Shown: positions 12,401 to 24,807, numbered from the stretch's first letter. The stretch: DNA of 64,000 bases from Beverwykella pulmonaria (GCA_001599595.1 BCHH01000006.1:1175197-1239196); one strand, 5' to 3'. Program-made: numbers and translations. Notes: generated by a model from the sequence alone, not told the origin.

Positions 12401-13529
12401 TGAGGTGCTGTCAAGAAAGGAATTCTATCACAAGTCTAGTGTTGAAGTCACAGTTCTGAAAAGTATGGTAGGATGGGTGAACAGTTCCGTTCTCGTTCGT
12501 ATTGACAGTTGGGTAGTGTGGCGGCACGGATCACGTTTGCTCTGATCCTAGCCGTGTGTGCGGCTTGTTATCGGCTCGTGGCTGAGTGCCCGGCAGCTGA
12601 TTGTCCGGCAGCTGATCAACGGCCTTCATTCGACGGAAGTGAAAACCGGGGGAGGGGAGACCCTGAGTTCCGAGCTCCTTGGAGGGCTGAGACGTTAAAA
12701 TTTGAGCTTGGCTTCTTCAAGCAGCTAACGTATCCAATCAAGCAAAGGCTCCGTGCCCGGACCTTGGACAATCCAGTTTGGAAAGCTTACCAAGTTCGCT
12801 AGCAGCGAAGATCCTGGAGATGAAAAACGTGGTCAAAACTGTTCAGCCTGGTACTGAGACTGCTGATTCCCCCAAGGACGGGGGGCTGCTCGGTACTTGC
12901 GTACTGAACCCCCCCGAGTTTCTGGTCAACAGCCACCTGGAGACGGCGACTCAACACTCCAGCATGGGCGACGCGCGTTGATGCACTGTGGCTTGCAGAA
13001 GATGGGCAGTGAGCACCGTGATGGACCTGTGGGTCAGGAGTCACGTGAGCGCTTCCTCGATGCGAGGGTCTTCAAAAATGTGATTCAGCAGCATTTACCA
13101 GTCAGCGACATGTGCGCAACTTTGGTCATGCGAGAATCACGAGCAGCCCAAACGCCTGATAGCTGAGTATCGAAGGACAGAGATAAGGTTAACAGGTCCT
13201 GTCGCTATTTAGGAAATGTTTCTGAGCAGCTTACGTCCCAGCATGAACCCATTGCCCTCTCAGGATTTTGTGTTGAATCTGCATCACGCACATGCACATG
13301 CAAAAATGAAGTGAGGTCTCACGTGGCACGCATTGCGAGTGGACAGCACACAACGCAGATATTCAGCAGTTAGAGATGTGCAGGCGGACGTAACGATACA
13401 GAATGAGCGTTGAAGGTACGTGGTTGAGGCTGGGGTTTGAATTTTGGCGTGTGGCGCGCTGGCATGACCTCAGTCGATAGATAAGATAAGCTAAACCACC
13501 GTGCAATGAGACCTCATAACACATGGAAG

Positions 13530-13621
13530 GCATCACCAACATCACATGGAAGGCAATGCCAACATCACATTGACAGCAACGCCAGCATCACGTTGACAGC
13601 AACGCTAGCATCACGTTGAAA
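13530..13621 (+). repeat. Four-copy 23-bp minisatellite
   Basis: Four consecutive 23-bp units at 13530, 13553, 13576 and 13599, with consensus near GCAACGCCAGCATCACGTTG plus three bases. Units 3 and 4 differ at two positions and divergence increases toward unit 1. A partial unit precedes the array. It lies in non-coding sequence. Confidence 0.85.
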
Positions 13622-14516
13622 TGATGGATGTCTCCTTGTCTTACGCAAAAACGTGTCGCTGGCCACTGCCCCAGACTGTTTCGTGTCGTCATACTACCCC
13701 ACTCCCCAGATGCCAGCACGCAACACCAGGATCCACCACCTCTCGTCACTCGCATATACAATAACGATACGCTCCGATCGAGAGACCCACACAGCATTTG
13801 GGTATCGAGATTGGCGAGCGTGTGGACATCTAATACTGGCATGGGCCCAGAATCCCACACCTCGCGGCGGTCAGGCTAGGGAGAACAGCAGGCCTAGACC
13901 CGAGCGCACCGGATCATTCACCAAGTCCTGCTATCGGCCTGAACATGTCATCTTCTAGATCTAACGTGTCCACGCTGATATTGCACTCAAAATCTCTCCA
14001 TTTCCATGCGATGGAGGACCCGGCACACTTTGATCTGATGGATACAAGTGACAAACCCTGACCGCTTGCTCGGTCAACCCAGCCGGCGCATGACGGCTAG
14101 CTGCAGCCTCCCACCATTTTGTGACTGGAGAGCGCAGACAAGGTAGGTCCGAATAAGGTTAACCAGTGCGCCTCTTCTTAAGCCTGGGTAACGCCTCCTG
14201 CGCCTACTCTGACGCTTTCTCGCCCTGGGCTCCGGTTCTATATGTACATGCAGCGCCCCGTATGAGCCCTATCCCAACCTCTGAATGAAACGAACTCGAG
14301 GATAAGCACCTGTGCCTCTGTTCATGTCGACGTGGACAGCTTCGCCGGAAGCTCACTGAGTCTCGGAAACAAACCAGGCTACGCCTCATACGCCGCCGAC
14401 GTCTATTTATGGTAGCAGCATCGCAAAGTGCTTGCGAGAGACTGCTCCCTATGCGTTTAAAAGGAAGTTATCTTCCTATGACAGCAACTGAACTTCATTT
14501 CACTGAGAATACCAAC

Positions 14517-15683
14517 ATGGCCCCATCACTCTTGAGCATCCCCCCTGAACTCCTTGTTCACATACTCACTTTCCTTCCTATCCATCCACTTCTGAAATTC
14601 TCCCAAACATGTCAAATGGCACACGAACTGGCGACCTCCAGTCTCCAGACTCTCTCCTTGGGTATTCATTCAACACGCGTCTCTTGCATTATTGCCCGTT
14701 TAGCAGCAACACAATATTCTCAACCAAGGAAAGCAAAGTCTTTTTTCTCGATGCCAGGCCGTTCAGCCTCGTCAGCAGCAACTGATACAGATCGAAGTAC
14801 TTTGCGAGCCAGCAGCGAGACCAGACTCCTGACAGAAGCACCATTCACCAACATCGATCCATATAAAGTATCCGTCGTGATCCCAGACGCCCAAATCTTC
14901 GACTACATGACGCTCCTCGCTTTCCACACCGCGTTGACAGGCAGCATTCTCATCCGCCACGGCGCCACACTCAGGAACCTAGACCTATCGCTTTGGACAT
15001 TGACCATACCAATCGCAAAAGCCCTCGCAGGTCTCTCTGCTCTCCGTGCCCTGTCCATCCGGACTGAAGATTTTCCCCACGTACGTGCCGTACCACGTAC
15101 CCGGGTTGCAGCACAACGTCTCGAAGAGAACGAAGCCTGGAGTCTTCTCACTTCGACCGCGATATGGGCCCCTCGACTGCACGCACTTCGAATCGAAGGC
15201 GGCGAGCTGAACATCACACAGCTCTCTACTCTCCTGCGGAAAAGCCGCTGGTGCCGCGAACTCTGGCTCTGCAAGTGCACCATGATAGATCGCTCTATTT
15301 GGACCTTCCTCGGAAGTGAGTGGGAGGGTCGGACCGCATTACGAATTCTCGGGGTCACAAGATGTGGTGGCCAGCTCGATGAGGAAGTGCTAGATGTTAT
15401 CGGGACACTGAAGGGACTGCAAGTAAGCCGCCCCTTCCGCTTGTTGGTGGAATTAACATTTTTTGGGGGGTGGAAATACGGATACGGAGCGTTTGCTGAC
15501 TGCCGGTAGTTCTTGACACTGCAGGGCTGCCATGGATTGGACAGCGAGATAGTTGAAAAGCGGAATAAGGAGGTTTGGGGGATACGAGAGTGTATACCAC
15601 CACAGGCGAGATTGCGGGCGAGAGATGAGGCTGTAGATAATGTTATCGAGGTTGACCCGGCATATTTGGACGATGACGGATGA
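14517..15683 (+). CDS. F-box protein
   Basis: Exons 14517-15422 and 15510-15683 give 359 residues. Residues 5-45 are an F-box (SIPPELLVHILTFLPIHPLL), the segment that binds Skp1 in SCF ubiquitin ligases. The rest has loosely spaced leucine-rich motifs of the kind that present substrates; the exon junction reads LKGLQ-FLTLQGCHGLD, a typical LRR spacing. This favours the acceptor at 15509 over an in-frame alternative 15 bases downstream (15524). Start chosen at 14517 because of its AACATGG context and because the F-box begins immediately after; an in-frame ATG at 14409 would add 36 unconserved-looking residues. The substrate is unknown. Confidence 0.8.
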
Positions 15684-16236
15684 AGATTTGCAGTCTAACA
15701 TGCAAATCTGAACAAGAGGCACGTTTACAATCCGACCCTATACGTTTTCATAGAAATAGTAGCGGTCCACTAATATTGTTTTGGTAGACTGCTGTCTGTC
15801 TATCCACCTTTGAGCATGGGTTGGACGATAGAGGGTATGGCGGGTAACGTAGTGGAATGAATAGAGTCTCCTTCCTCCGATGCCTATGACGGGCACATTA
15901 GTCAATTCTAGACGGGTGCTGAAAAGGGACTTAGCCCAGCACCCCATGCTGTTTATTTGATTACCCTGCCTCTAGATGTAGAGCATGAGAGGTCCGAGGA
16001 GCGAACATTACCGAATAGCACTTGAGTCCTATATCATAGCAACCCAAATACTTCAACTGGGATAACCCATTTTTTTAAAGGTTGCAATCTACTATCGCAA
16101 GGGGTATAACACTATAAAATGCGCTGTGAAGCAAAATCAGGCACCCTCACTTCATATAACGCCGGCCCAAACCCATACCAAGTCAGTCCAGTCCACCGAC
16201 GCCCGCTAAAGCCAAATATAAGAACGCTTTATAGCA
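15684..16236. other. Intergenic between converging genes
   Basis: About 550 bp between two genes that converge here. I see only short frames; presumably the 3' untranslated regions and terminators of both. Confidence 0.5.
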
Positions 16237-18182
16237 TCACAACTTCCACCACCTCCCTTTTTCTACTTCTTCACTCCCTCTTCCAATTCCTATCCCAGCC
16301 CCAACCCCTGCCCCCCTCCCTCTTCCCGGCCACTCCCCTCTTCCCCTCCCACTACTCCCCCGGCTCCCTTCCTTCCTGAAGAACGCACTCCGAAACTGCA
16401 ACTCATACACATCCTCTTTCTCACCCGCCAAATCCTCCAACCTCATCCCCTTACTCTCCGGCACTAACAGACTCGTCAACATGCCCAGAAACATGAAAAG
16501 CGCAAAGATCTGCATGACGCCGTGGATCCAAGGCGTGGGGTTATCATGCGTAGCACCGCGTTTGATCATAGGCGCGAAGAAGACTTGTGCTATTACGGCG
16601 CCGAATTTGCCCATGCCGGCGGAAATACCGTGGCCCGTGGAGCGGACACGCGTGGGGAAGATTTCGGCCGGGGAGATGAAGGTCGTCGCATTGGGACCTG
16701 TCTAGGTGTTAGACAATAAGGTCAGTCGGTATAGAAGGGGTAAAGACTTACCGAAGTTGAAGAAGAATTGTGCAAGGACGTATAGGACGAGGAGATGGAC
16801 CTTCTCAAGCCCTTTCCAAGCAAAACCGAGGACACAGAAAATGACTGTCAGAATGGCAAAGCCTCCTATTTGGATTTTTTTCCGCCCCAACCTATCGACA
16901 GTGAAGACAGTCATCCAGTATCCCGGTATCGCCCCAGCGCAAATGAGGACAAGCTGGCCCGTAGCCGTATTCTTCAGATTTATGTAAAGATTATCCTTTT
17001 TGTCGAACCCCATCGTCGAAAGCAGAGATGCAGATGAAAAGCCCAGACCGTAAAACGCCAGATCCAAGAAAAACCATGAGAAAGATGTTCCGAAGAGTTT
17101 CATGGCGTTCCCTTTTTGCGTGTAGAACTTGATGACTTCCATGATGGACGGTCGAGGAGTGCGATACTTGGCCATATCCTGACGCGCCTGGGCGTGAGCT
17201 ATTGGATTAATGGTGTTGCCTGTTCTTCCGTACCGGTATTTGCGAGCATCCACGGAAGCCTTTTCAACGTCGTAGAGGACATCGAAGGTGTATCGAGGTG
17301 TTTCGGGAATTGTCAGGCGATAGTACAGTGCAAACCATCCGGGAATGCCTCCAAATCCTATCAAGAAGCGCCACATCCTGTCCACAGACTCGGCGCAAGC
17401 CCCATTGCATTCTGCCACAGATAAAACAGGTTCGAGGTCGCTCCGATAGGCCACAATTACGATCAGGGCCATGAGTGAGGCTGCGAGTTGGCCCAAACCT
17501 TGCATGGCAAAGACGGCTGCGACGGTACCTCCACGGTGTTTAGTGCTTGCAAATTCTGCGGTAATGACTGCACTTAGAGGGTAGTCACCCCCTACGCCTA
17601 TCCCCATGACCACCCTATAGAAGATGAGGACGCCTACGATCGGGGCAGCGGTTGATGTTCCAGCAAGTGACTGTGCAAGAGTGGCGCCGATAATTATCAT
17701 CAGCTCAACTCCGTACATCTTTTTCCGTCCGAGTAAGTCAGCAAGATATCCAAAGACCACTTGGCCAAGGATGGCACCCGCGGAGGTAGCGACTTTGATA
17801 GCCGTGTCTGCATTATGGGGCATGACGCCTTGGTTGATTTCATCTTGCCAGTACACTATGCCTAGCATGATTGATGCGAGATTAACAGCGAACAACTATG
17901 TCAAATGAGTATACCCTACATTACACGGACTTGGTACTGAAGACTCACGCTGTAGGCGTCGGTGAAAAACCCTATGCCCGTTACAACTATCAATCTCACG
18001 TGGTACCAACCAAAGGGAGCTTTGTCGACCTCTGCGAGGGCCATCCGACGCCGCTCATTGGGGTCGGCGATGTGGTTCTGTGCATCTCAGCGGTGAACTA
18101 TTGAAGGAACAGGACGGATACCTACATAGACTCCCTGTACATCTCTGTAGGCTGAGTTCCCACTGCGCTGGGTTGACAGCAT
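16237..18182 (-). CDS. PHO84: PHO84-type inorganic phosphate:H+ symporter (MFS)
   Basis: Minus-strand exons 18182-18122, 18085-17949, 17895-16752 and 16697-16237 give 600 residues. This is a twelve-helix major facilitator protein of the phosphate:H+ symporter family, expected in the plasma membrane. Diagnostic segments are DKAPFGWYHVR, TGIGFFTDAY, the signature GIGVGGDYPLSAVITAE (Asp about residue 170), FFLDLAFYGLG with the second conserved Asp, and HGISAGMGKFG with the substrate-site Lys. The C-terminus ends in an unusual Gly/Arg-rich tail (GRGRGEWPGRGRGAGVGAG). Intron 1 is only 36 bp (18086-18121), but the exon before it continues the frame from an ATG at 18182. Intron phases are consistent throughout. 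The member could be high- or low-affinity; sequence alone does not tell. Confidence 0.9.
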
Positions 18183-19402
18183 GAGGATGGTAGTCCCTAA
18201 GATCTGTTTGTCGGGTCGTGGTCGGGCCTGTCATACCAGAATGGAATGACAGGATGGCCAAATGAGCCTCGGTACCAAATTTGAGGGCGTTAGAATGAGG
18301 GATCGACAGAGGGAGTGCGGAAGGCAAGAGCCGGACATATGTAGGATTATATGGCCCTGTAACCCGGGATGTATTGCTTCTGCGGTGGACTTTATCACGA
18401 GAGAGAAGTGATGGAGAGGTGCGGAGTCTGGGGGAAGTGCCCTCGAGGTCCATATCAATTGGATAACGAATTGACAGGGTCCCCACCCAGTAACTTGGAT
18501 TTGGGCTTAGCAAAAACGCCACTTTGAAGGAATTCCCATGGATGACATGCACGGGTCCGAGTTGGAGTCGCTGATTGGTCCAATCGCATGAATTTGCCGC
18601 ATCTCGCCTTCCTCGAAAAAGTAACGTTACTATCTGCTGTGCGGCAGAACCTCTGCGGAAACGCTTGGAAGCTACTGGGTGAGGTGAGGAATGCACTCGT
18701 ATCCCGAATGCTTGCGTGCGCTATGCCCAAAGTCTTGAGCCTGGCCCGTTGCCGTCTGTCACTGCACAACAGCGGGACAGCACAGACCAGAGCCAAGACT
18801 CGTGGTATCCATGCTGGGAGGGGTTGTGACAGGTTCCTGAAGCACGTGGAGGTGTTGGTGCTTTGATATGGGGCTAAAATTGTGGGTGACATTCTCACAT
18901 CCTTGATGCTGTTAACGATTGCGCGAGCATGAGAAAAAGAAACACAGCCCCTGCATTGACATAAATCATACTAGGGAAGAATCTGGACAAGATTAGTTCG
19001 ACTGAAACGTGATCTCGTATTCAATGGGTGGTGTGGACTGCTTCACATGTTGCAATTACCGATCGACCCGGGCAACTTTTGCGATAGAGATCCAAATATT
19101 GCCATGAACCGTCGCATGGTGTTCAACCGACAAGGGTGTAGGAATCAGAAATGACGATAGAAGCTAGAACGAAGCCGAAGAGTAAGAGGTGACGATGCTT
19201 GGCATATCCCTTCGAGCCAATCCCAACACGGCCTAGCGCCCACAGAACATCCCTCAAGCGAGACAACAATTCCGACACCTCTGACCATCGCGACAAAGTC
19301 ACTCTCCTCTACTAACCACAGCGCCACGAGGTATGCCTATCCCCACCTCAAAACCCATCGCCGCACAGCTAACATATTGTCTCTCGCAGTTCCTGATTCA
19401 CC
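18183..19402. other. Divergent promoter region between PHO84-like and eL37 genes
   Basis: About 1.2 kb separating two genes transcribed away from each other. Minus-strand frames overlapping the transporter start (18055-18696, 18455-18898) have no family features. A 5' UTR intron for the ribosomal gene is likely at 19331-19389. Confidence 0.55.
18843..18848. promoter_or_regulatory. CACGTG E-box upstream of the phosphate transporter
   Basis: Palindromic CACGTG about 660 bp upstream of the transporter start. Pho4 of yeast and NUC-1 of Neurospora bind this core at phosphate-starvation genes. A six-base site can occur by chance, so the link is only suggestive. Confidence 0.3.
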
Positions 19403-19924
<522 letters not shown>

Positions 19925-20536
19925 ACGGAGCAACGACGGGATCGACAGCGTGGAAGTGGAGGGTGGTGAGCAAGGTCAAATGGGTAGAAGCATGATGATC
20001 CTTGGGCCGGTTTTCTCACAGGCAATGGTATTGCTCGGGGCGTTTTCTTACCTCTCCCGCCTGCTATACACCAAGTCCAGATGACGACGGTGGGAGGAGA
20101 CATCCTCTGGGCGACTAGTGGCATAAATATGGAAAATTTCTTCATGGTCTGTCACAATCGAAGGCATGGGAATGTTAATCATCATGGCGTAACATGAGTG
20201 CAACATGACTTTGTGATTCCGGGTATCAATGCAGCTTTCGACCTCCACTCCTTTCCGTCCACCATAGTCCAGCACAATCGTGTGAACATGATCCTCTGAT
20301 CGTATGTTTTTATGATTCCGGGTATCAATGCAATACTTGAAGCACTTTCCTCCCAAATCTATGGACCAATCCCTCCGGACGCTGGTATTCTGATCAGCTC
20401 CGCGACCAGCAGCTCGGGGAAAAAAAAAAGGATTACACAGCTGCTTGGGTAATGCAACTCTGCAGTCCGACTTTCGAGATATCTCTCTACTAGAGCTTCC
20501 AAGCTGCATTTGCATGCCATATCCCACTCATCCCAC
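19925..20536. other. Intergenic between converging eL37 and ELP6 genes
   Basis: About 610 bp without a gene. It contains a perfect 20-bp direct repeat (TGATTCCGGGTATCAATGCA) at 20214-20233 and 20313-20332, 99 bp apart. Confidence 0.6.
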
Positions 20537-21580
20537 TCAACCGCCCGCCCCTCTCTCAAAAACTCTCACTCCCCCATCGCCCTTAACAAAATACAACAAC
20601 TCTGCATTCGTATCCCCCGCATCCTCATCCTTAACCTCTAGCCCCCTGCTCCGCCTATTGTTAGTAACCCTCAGTACACCACTAACATCCCTCGCAACAC
20701 CCGTATCCAGAACCCTACAACTCAGTATCCTCTGACTCATATGCGCCGTCTTTACCAAAAGATTATGCCCGTCGATTTCAAGAGGTTGGGGGGGTATGGA
20801 GGGCGAGAGGAGCGCGGTGTCAGCGTGCATGTGTACGAGTATGTGTGAGACTTTTGTGTGGAGAGTGAGGATCGTGGATGTGAGGGATGAGGGCGGGAGG
20901 CCGGTGAGTGCGAGGAGCGCGTCGGGCGCGTCGAGGATGAGGAGAGTTTTTTGGGGTGTGGTGGAGGAGATGTGGGACAGCGCGGTTTGGATGGTGGATT
21001 TGAGCTCGTCGAGGGATGGGGAGGTGAGAGTGTAGAGCCCTGGAGTTAACGTCCGGGTATGAGATGTGGAAGCCGTGTTCGTAACCGCGTTCGCGTTGGT
21101 GGACGTTGAAGCTGCTGGACCGGGTCCCCTCGCAGGTATCCTCCCCGGCGGCCCTCTTACGGGCAAAACCTGCGGCACTTTCGGTGTAGACACAGTCGTA
21201 GACCTCACTGACGTAAAGGCCTTCTCCCCCCCAAAAAACAAGCCCCCCAAGCCATCCACAAACCCCACCCTTCCCCTCTCCCTCAACCTTTCCAAATCCA
21301 AGCCCCCACCCTTCCTCCCCTCCGTTTTCCAAAACTCCCAATCCCTCATCCAAGATACAAGAACTACATTCGCCCCTCCATCTCCACCCCCTTCGCTTCT
21401 CCCTCCTCCTGCTGCTTCATGTCTGGCTTCCGAAGTAGAGCTCAGCGCATCACAAAGAAATCTGACAATGAGCCAATTCGCGCTGGCGCCGAGGGTGCTT
21501 GTGAGTAGAAGGATCGAGTTGGATTCAGGGAGCTGCGTGTACGATGTTAGGAGTGGGGGAATGCGTGAGGAAGGTGGCAT
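20537..21580 (-). CDS. ELP6: Elongator complex subunit 6
   Basis: Single exon of 347 residues, starting at the ATG at 21580 (MPPSSRIPPLL); an in-frame upstream extension to 21709 looks non-conserved. Matches the ELP6 pattern: SILLLTSTLGASANWLIVRFLC near the N-terminus, then VVLVSWMRDWEFWKTEGRK and LDLERLRERGRVGFVDGL, with a RecA-like core and no Walker motif. A low-complexity Gly-rich insert and a Pro/Thr-rich linker separate the two halves of the core. ELP4/5/6 form a hexameric ring that serves Elongator in modifying wobble uridine of tRNA. The antisense frames here are shadows produced by GC-rich codon use. Confidence 0.85.
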   Translation of the reverse strand: MPPSSRIPPLLTSYTQLPESNSILLLTSTLGASANWLIVRFLCDALSSTSEARHEAAGGGRSEGGGDGGANVVLVSWMRDWEFWKTEGRKGGGLDLERLRERGRVGFVDGLGGLFFGGEKAFTSVRSTTVSTPKVPQVLPVRGPPGRIPARGPGPAASTSTNANAVTNTASTSHTRTLTPGLYTLTSPSLDELKSTIQTALSHISSTTPQKTLLILDAPDALLALTGLPPSSLTSTILTLHTKVSHILVHMHADTALLSPSIPPQPLEIDGHNLLVKTAHMSQRILSCRVLDTGVARDVSGVLRVTNNRRSRGLEVKDEDAGDTNAELLYFVKGDGGVRVFERGAGG

Positions 21581-22176
21581 GGTGCGCGATTTGGTACAGA
21601 GAATGTCTTGACGCGCTGGCTCAGAACGGAATAAGCTACATTTGTTTATCGATAAGGCAGACAGTCGAGAGACCACAGCCACTTCCACCACGAACACGTC
21701 TTTCATCACAAAGTCAGTGACATTTGAAGCTTGTTGTTTTCAACTTTTTTTTTTGCTTTTCGTTTTTCTATATACTCCCATTGCTGCTAATACAAGTGGA
21801 AAATAACCCTTACCGTTAGCTCCCGCAAGAGAGCTCAGAATCGGAATGAAGAGATCAGGCCATGTGGCTTGTCATCGTGATAGAAGGCCTGTCCATTTAT
21901 CCGCCTGCTCAGAAAACCAAAAAAAACCCCTTTTTTTTTTGAAAAATAAGGAATGAAAGCGCCCAGAGCACCCTCCCACGTTCTATTGTTTCGCTCCTTA
22001 GGCTCCACCTATGACCGCCAAGCTCTAGCTATATCAAGTTCCATCCAGGTCGAACTAGGAACTCCATCCAATTTTCGGTCTATCCATCGTTGAGGTCTCC
22101 AGTCTCGCCGATCGGCTCCTCAGTCTCTTAACTTTCACTTCTCGACTGTGCGCTTATATTTCCACTTTCAGTACTA
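21581..22176. other. ELP6 upstream region and left edge of the repeat island
   Basis: About 600 bp without a gene. Poly-T and poly-A runs occur near 21745 and 21930. The sequence passes from ordinary promoter DNA into the AT-rich island that follows. Confidence 0.5.
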
Positions 22177-24240
22177 CTACCACCTACTGGTCACCGCCTG
22201 AAGGTATTCCGCTTTTGGTTCAGACAGCGGCCCTTGGAAGATACTCTCTGAACCGCGTTGGTTGTTGGGTTTTGAGTCATTCAACGTGGGTCCGAAATTC
22301 AGTTTGAATAGCTCTCCGTAATGACTAATGCCTTCCTTTGTCTCGACGTTGCAGCCAGTCTCAATAGTTAGTTCTAGATCACGGTTGACGTGCTTCTTCT
22401 GGTGTTTCTGCATTCCCTGTTGTGCGATAACAGGTTGTTGATCAGACCGATCTCCAGTTGCGATCTTGCCTACTTCGTCGTGGAAGATCCAAGGGAAGCT
22501 CATCATCATTTGTTCTGAGTCTATCTTGTGCAAAGGAAACTCCCGGCCGCCAACGGTCTTGGCCTTGCGGCACTCCACAAAGGCTGCCTTAATCACCCCG
22601 GCTGTTGCCGTGTATATGGCGGCAACGAAACGGGTGATGTTGCATCCGAGGTTTACAGCGGCCTCGTGGCATGACTCACGAGTACTGTCCTTCAAGATCT
22701 TGACCACGTTGCCAAATTCTTCGGTGAATGTATAGTCGCGGCCATCCTGGTTGTGAGATAGTACGAAGACGGACCATACCTCGAACTCGGTCCTAATGGC
22801 ATGCTTAGCCATCAAAACTGTCATATTCATCTTTGAGACGCAAAGCCTCCTTCAATAAGGCGTCATCCAACTCGAAGGCGTCCAGGATCCGGCTATCAAA
22901 CGCGTTCTCGTATTGTGGCTGGAAATCGACGAGCTTCACTTGATCATACAGCATCCCTAGTAAGACTCAGGAACCGGAGACTTTCTTCTTCGGCTTCAGG
23001 TCACGATCCATGATGGCCGGAAGTCCGCTCTTCGGATAGTCCACGGCTTGGGAGTGGAGATTCGCCAGCTCTCGGCACTTTTCATCTCTCACACCCTCTT
23101 CGTTGAAGTCGGCTTAGGCAAGATGCGCCAGTGCAATCCTGGCGAGCGAATCATTCTTCATGTAAGTGACGAAGAAATCAGTCATGTCTGCTATGGCTAT
23201 AGGCCGATCTAAGTTTACTGGCTCTTCTGGAGTGAAGTCTATGGGAGGCTCGTTGATTGTGTCGGGTATAAAATCATCATCCCACATGAGATAGTCATCG
23301 CCGTCAAGGTCTCCACCGGAGCATATGCTCGCTATGTGTCGATCTCCGGTCTGCGGCAAGACAACTACATTTGCATGTGGTGCATGTGGTACATCCACTG
23401 CGCGGATATCTCCGGCGTGAAGAGACGGGTTCCGCGCAAAGATGTAAACACCTCTCACAACCTTATAGTGGCACTTTCTCGCCAGATCAGAGATCTGCAG
23501 GAAAACCTCAGGCAGGATTGCCAGCTTCTCGTCCCTCATAGCGTTCGGTCGAGATTGTGGCTCGTTGTAATGTCCTCGAAGGGTGCCAGTCTCGTCAACA
23601 CAGCCCAGCGTAAATGCCCCTTCTTCAATAACGATCCTGGCTTTCTCCTTCAGATACTTGATGTGGCAGGCCTGCCATAGGTGGAGCAGCGACATCATGA
23701 AGGGATCCCTACTCTTCATGAATCCATCCTAGATCATTGCGACCATCGTCAGCGTTGTATGATTGAAGCCAATGCGACACTCTCCTCTTTCGTCGCCCTC
23801 TCGAGAAAGTTTACCATCTCCTGTTGCTTTCGCATGAAGATGTGGTCTGGCACACCGAGAGTGGAGAGAAAGATGATGAGTTGACGATTGAAGCAGGCGG
23901 TTGCGAATGTAGAGGCACGGATGATCTCTAGACCTTTGGCATGACCTTCGAATTTGTACTGGCTTGGTCGGATCTGAGCGGTGGTTTTAGTCAACTTCGG
24001 ATCAATCGCAAGCACACCCTTGTAACTGCCTAGACGGAATTGGTACAATGATGGCGGATCGGCAAAGGGATTCTGGAACCCAAGTTCTTGTGTCGCCATC
24101 TGCGCCAAAAACCTGGACAGTCATCTCCTTGGCTGACTTTACCCTCTGTCTTCTCGTCTGAGAATTTGACGCGTAGGAATCTGTCCGTGTCTGTAGCATG
24201 CTTTCGAATGATCTGGTTCGAAGTCTCCACGGCTACTAAA
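22177..24240 (-). pseudogene. RNA-dependent RNA polymerase pseudogene (QDE-1/SAD-1 type, eukaryotic RdRP)
   Basis: Minus-strand remnants of the RdRP that makes double-stranded RNA in silencing. In order: a piece near 24240-24140 (ETSNQIIRKHATDTDRFLRV); a jump, with roughly a hundred or more expected residues missing; PPSLYQFRLGSYKGVLAIDP (24108-23749); DPFMMSLLHLWQACHIKYLKEKARIVIEEGAF; then the catalytic loop SGGDLDGDDYLMW with its three aspartates (about 23310-23280); and the C-terminal helical part to 22177. The reading is broken by TAG just before the 23719 fragment, TAA after AHLA (about 23115), TGA near 22968, and a frame change near 22830-22850. The N-terminal half of a normal gene is absent, replaced by AT-rich repeat DNA. 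It cannot encode an active enzyme as it stands; the catalytic loop itself is still intact. Confidence 0.85.
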
Positions 24241-24548
24241 GTAATAGAGATTAAAACATCTATTCTGTTAATTAACTTGTAAGTAGACTCCACCCTATTA
24301 GAAATGTACTAAATAGGCAAAAACAGTTAGATATCTACACACAACTACAAACCTTGGCAAGTAAAACAGATCGCTATAGGCAGAAAATTGTTATCATTAC
24401 TATTTAATCTATTTACCGTCTGGTACCGGCCCTAGCTGGAGCCACGCAGACTATTGCCTAAGGAGAAACTTATCTACGAGGAAAACCTTTCGTATGTCTT
24501 ATATGCTGTTAGTACGCTCTTGAGTGTGAGGGGTTTTGTAAGTAGGAA

Positions 24549-24654
24549 GCTTGAATGTAGGTGTACGATTGTATTGAGACGAATCCTTGAGGTTGATTTA
24601 GGAACGTCGAGAAGACTATATATTCCTGCAAGGTCACGTGATCCCATCTAGGAC
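24549..24654 (+). repeat. Dispersed repeat, copy A
   Basis: Shares GAGACGAATCCTTGAGG, a following purine-rich stretch, ACTATATAT and GGTCACGTGATCC, in the same order, with copies at 26011-26102 (reversed) and 56210-56294. LTR-like in behaviour but the ends are not defined. Confidence 0.7.
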
Positions 24655-24807
24655 CCGTGGCTGGCCCATAGCTGGCCCGTAGCCTACCCAAGGGCCTTCC
24701 GGGGCTGGCGATGTATAATATCGTCACAGTACGCCTTTGGGCTGATAGTACTCGTCCTCCTCTTCAAGACCCTCCTTGATGACGTAGTACACAACAACCT
24801 TCTTCTT

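Larger units (their letters stand above)
8063..14516. other. Gene-poor region of about 6.4 kb
   Basis: No frame here has domain-like sequence or a plausible chain of splice-joined exons; the longest (10578-11117, minus, 179 codons) looks random. Base composition is moderate, not the extreme AT richness of RIP-damaged repeats. The stretch holds a small trinucleotide-like repeat at 9380-9417 and a 23-bp minisatellite at 13530-13621. It may hold non-coding transcripts or very degraded sequence; nothing visible decides this. Confidence 0.5.

Noticed and set aside
18055..18696. 213-codon minus-strand frame overlapping the transporter's first exons
   Set aside because: It reads the transporter exon in another frame; the correct frame continues into a clear PHO84-type protein.
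20820..21353. Antisense and out-of-frame frames over ELP6
   Set aside because: Shadow frames caused by GC-rich third positions; the ELP6 frame has family motifs along its whole length.
22177..24240. Interpretation of the RdRP as a working gene with many introns
   Set aside because: In-frame TAA and TGA interrupt otherwise continuous homology with no intron signals spanning them, and expected N-terminal and central segments are absent.
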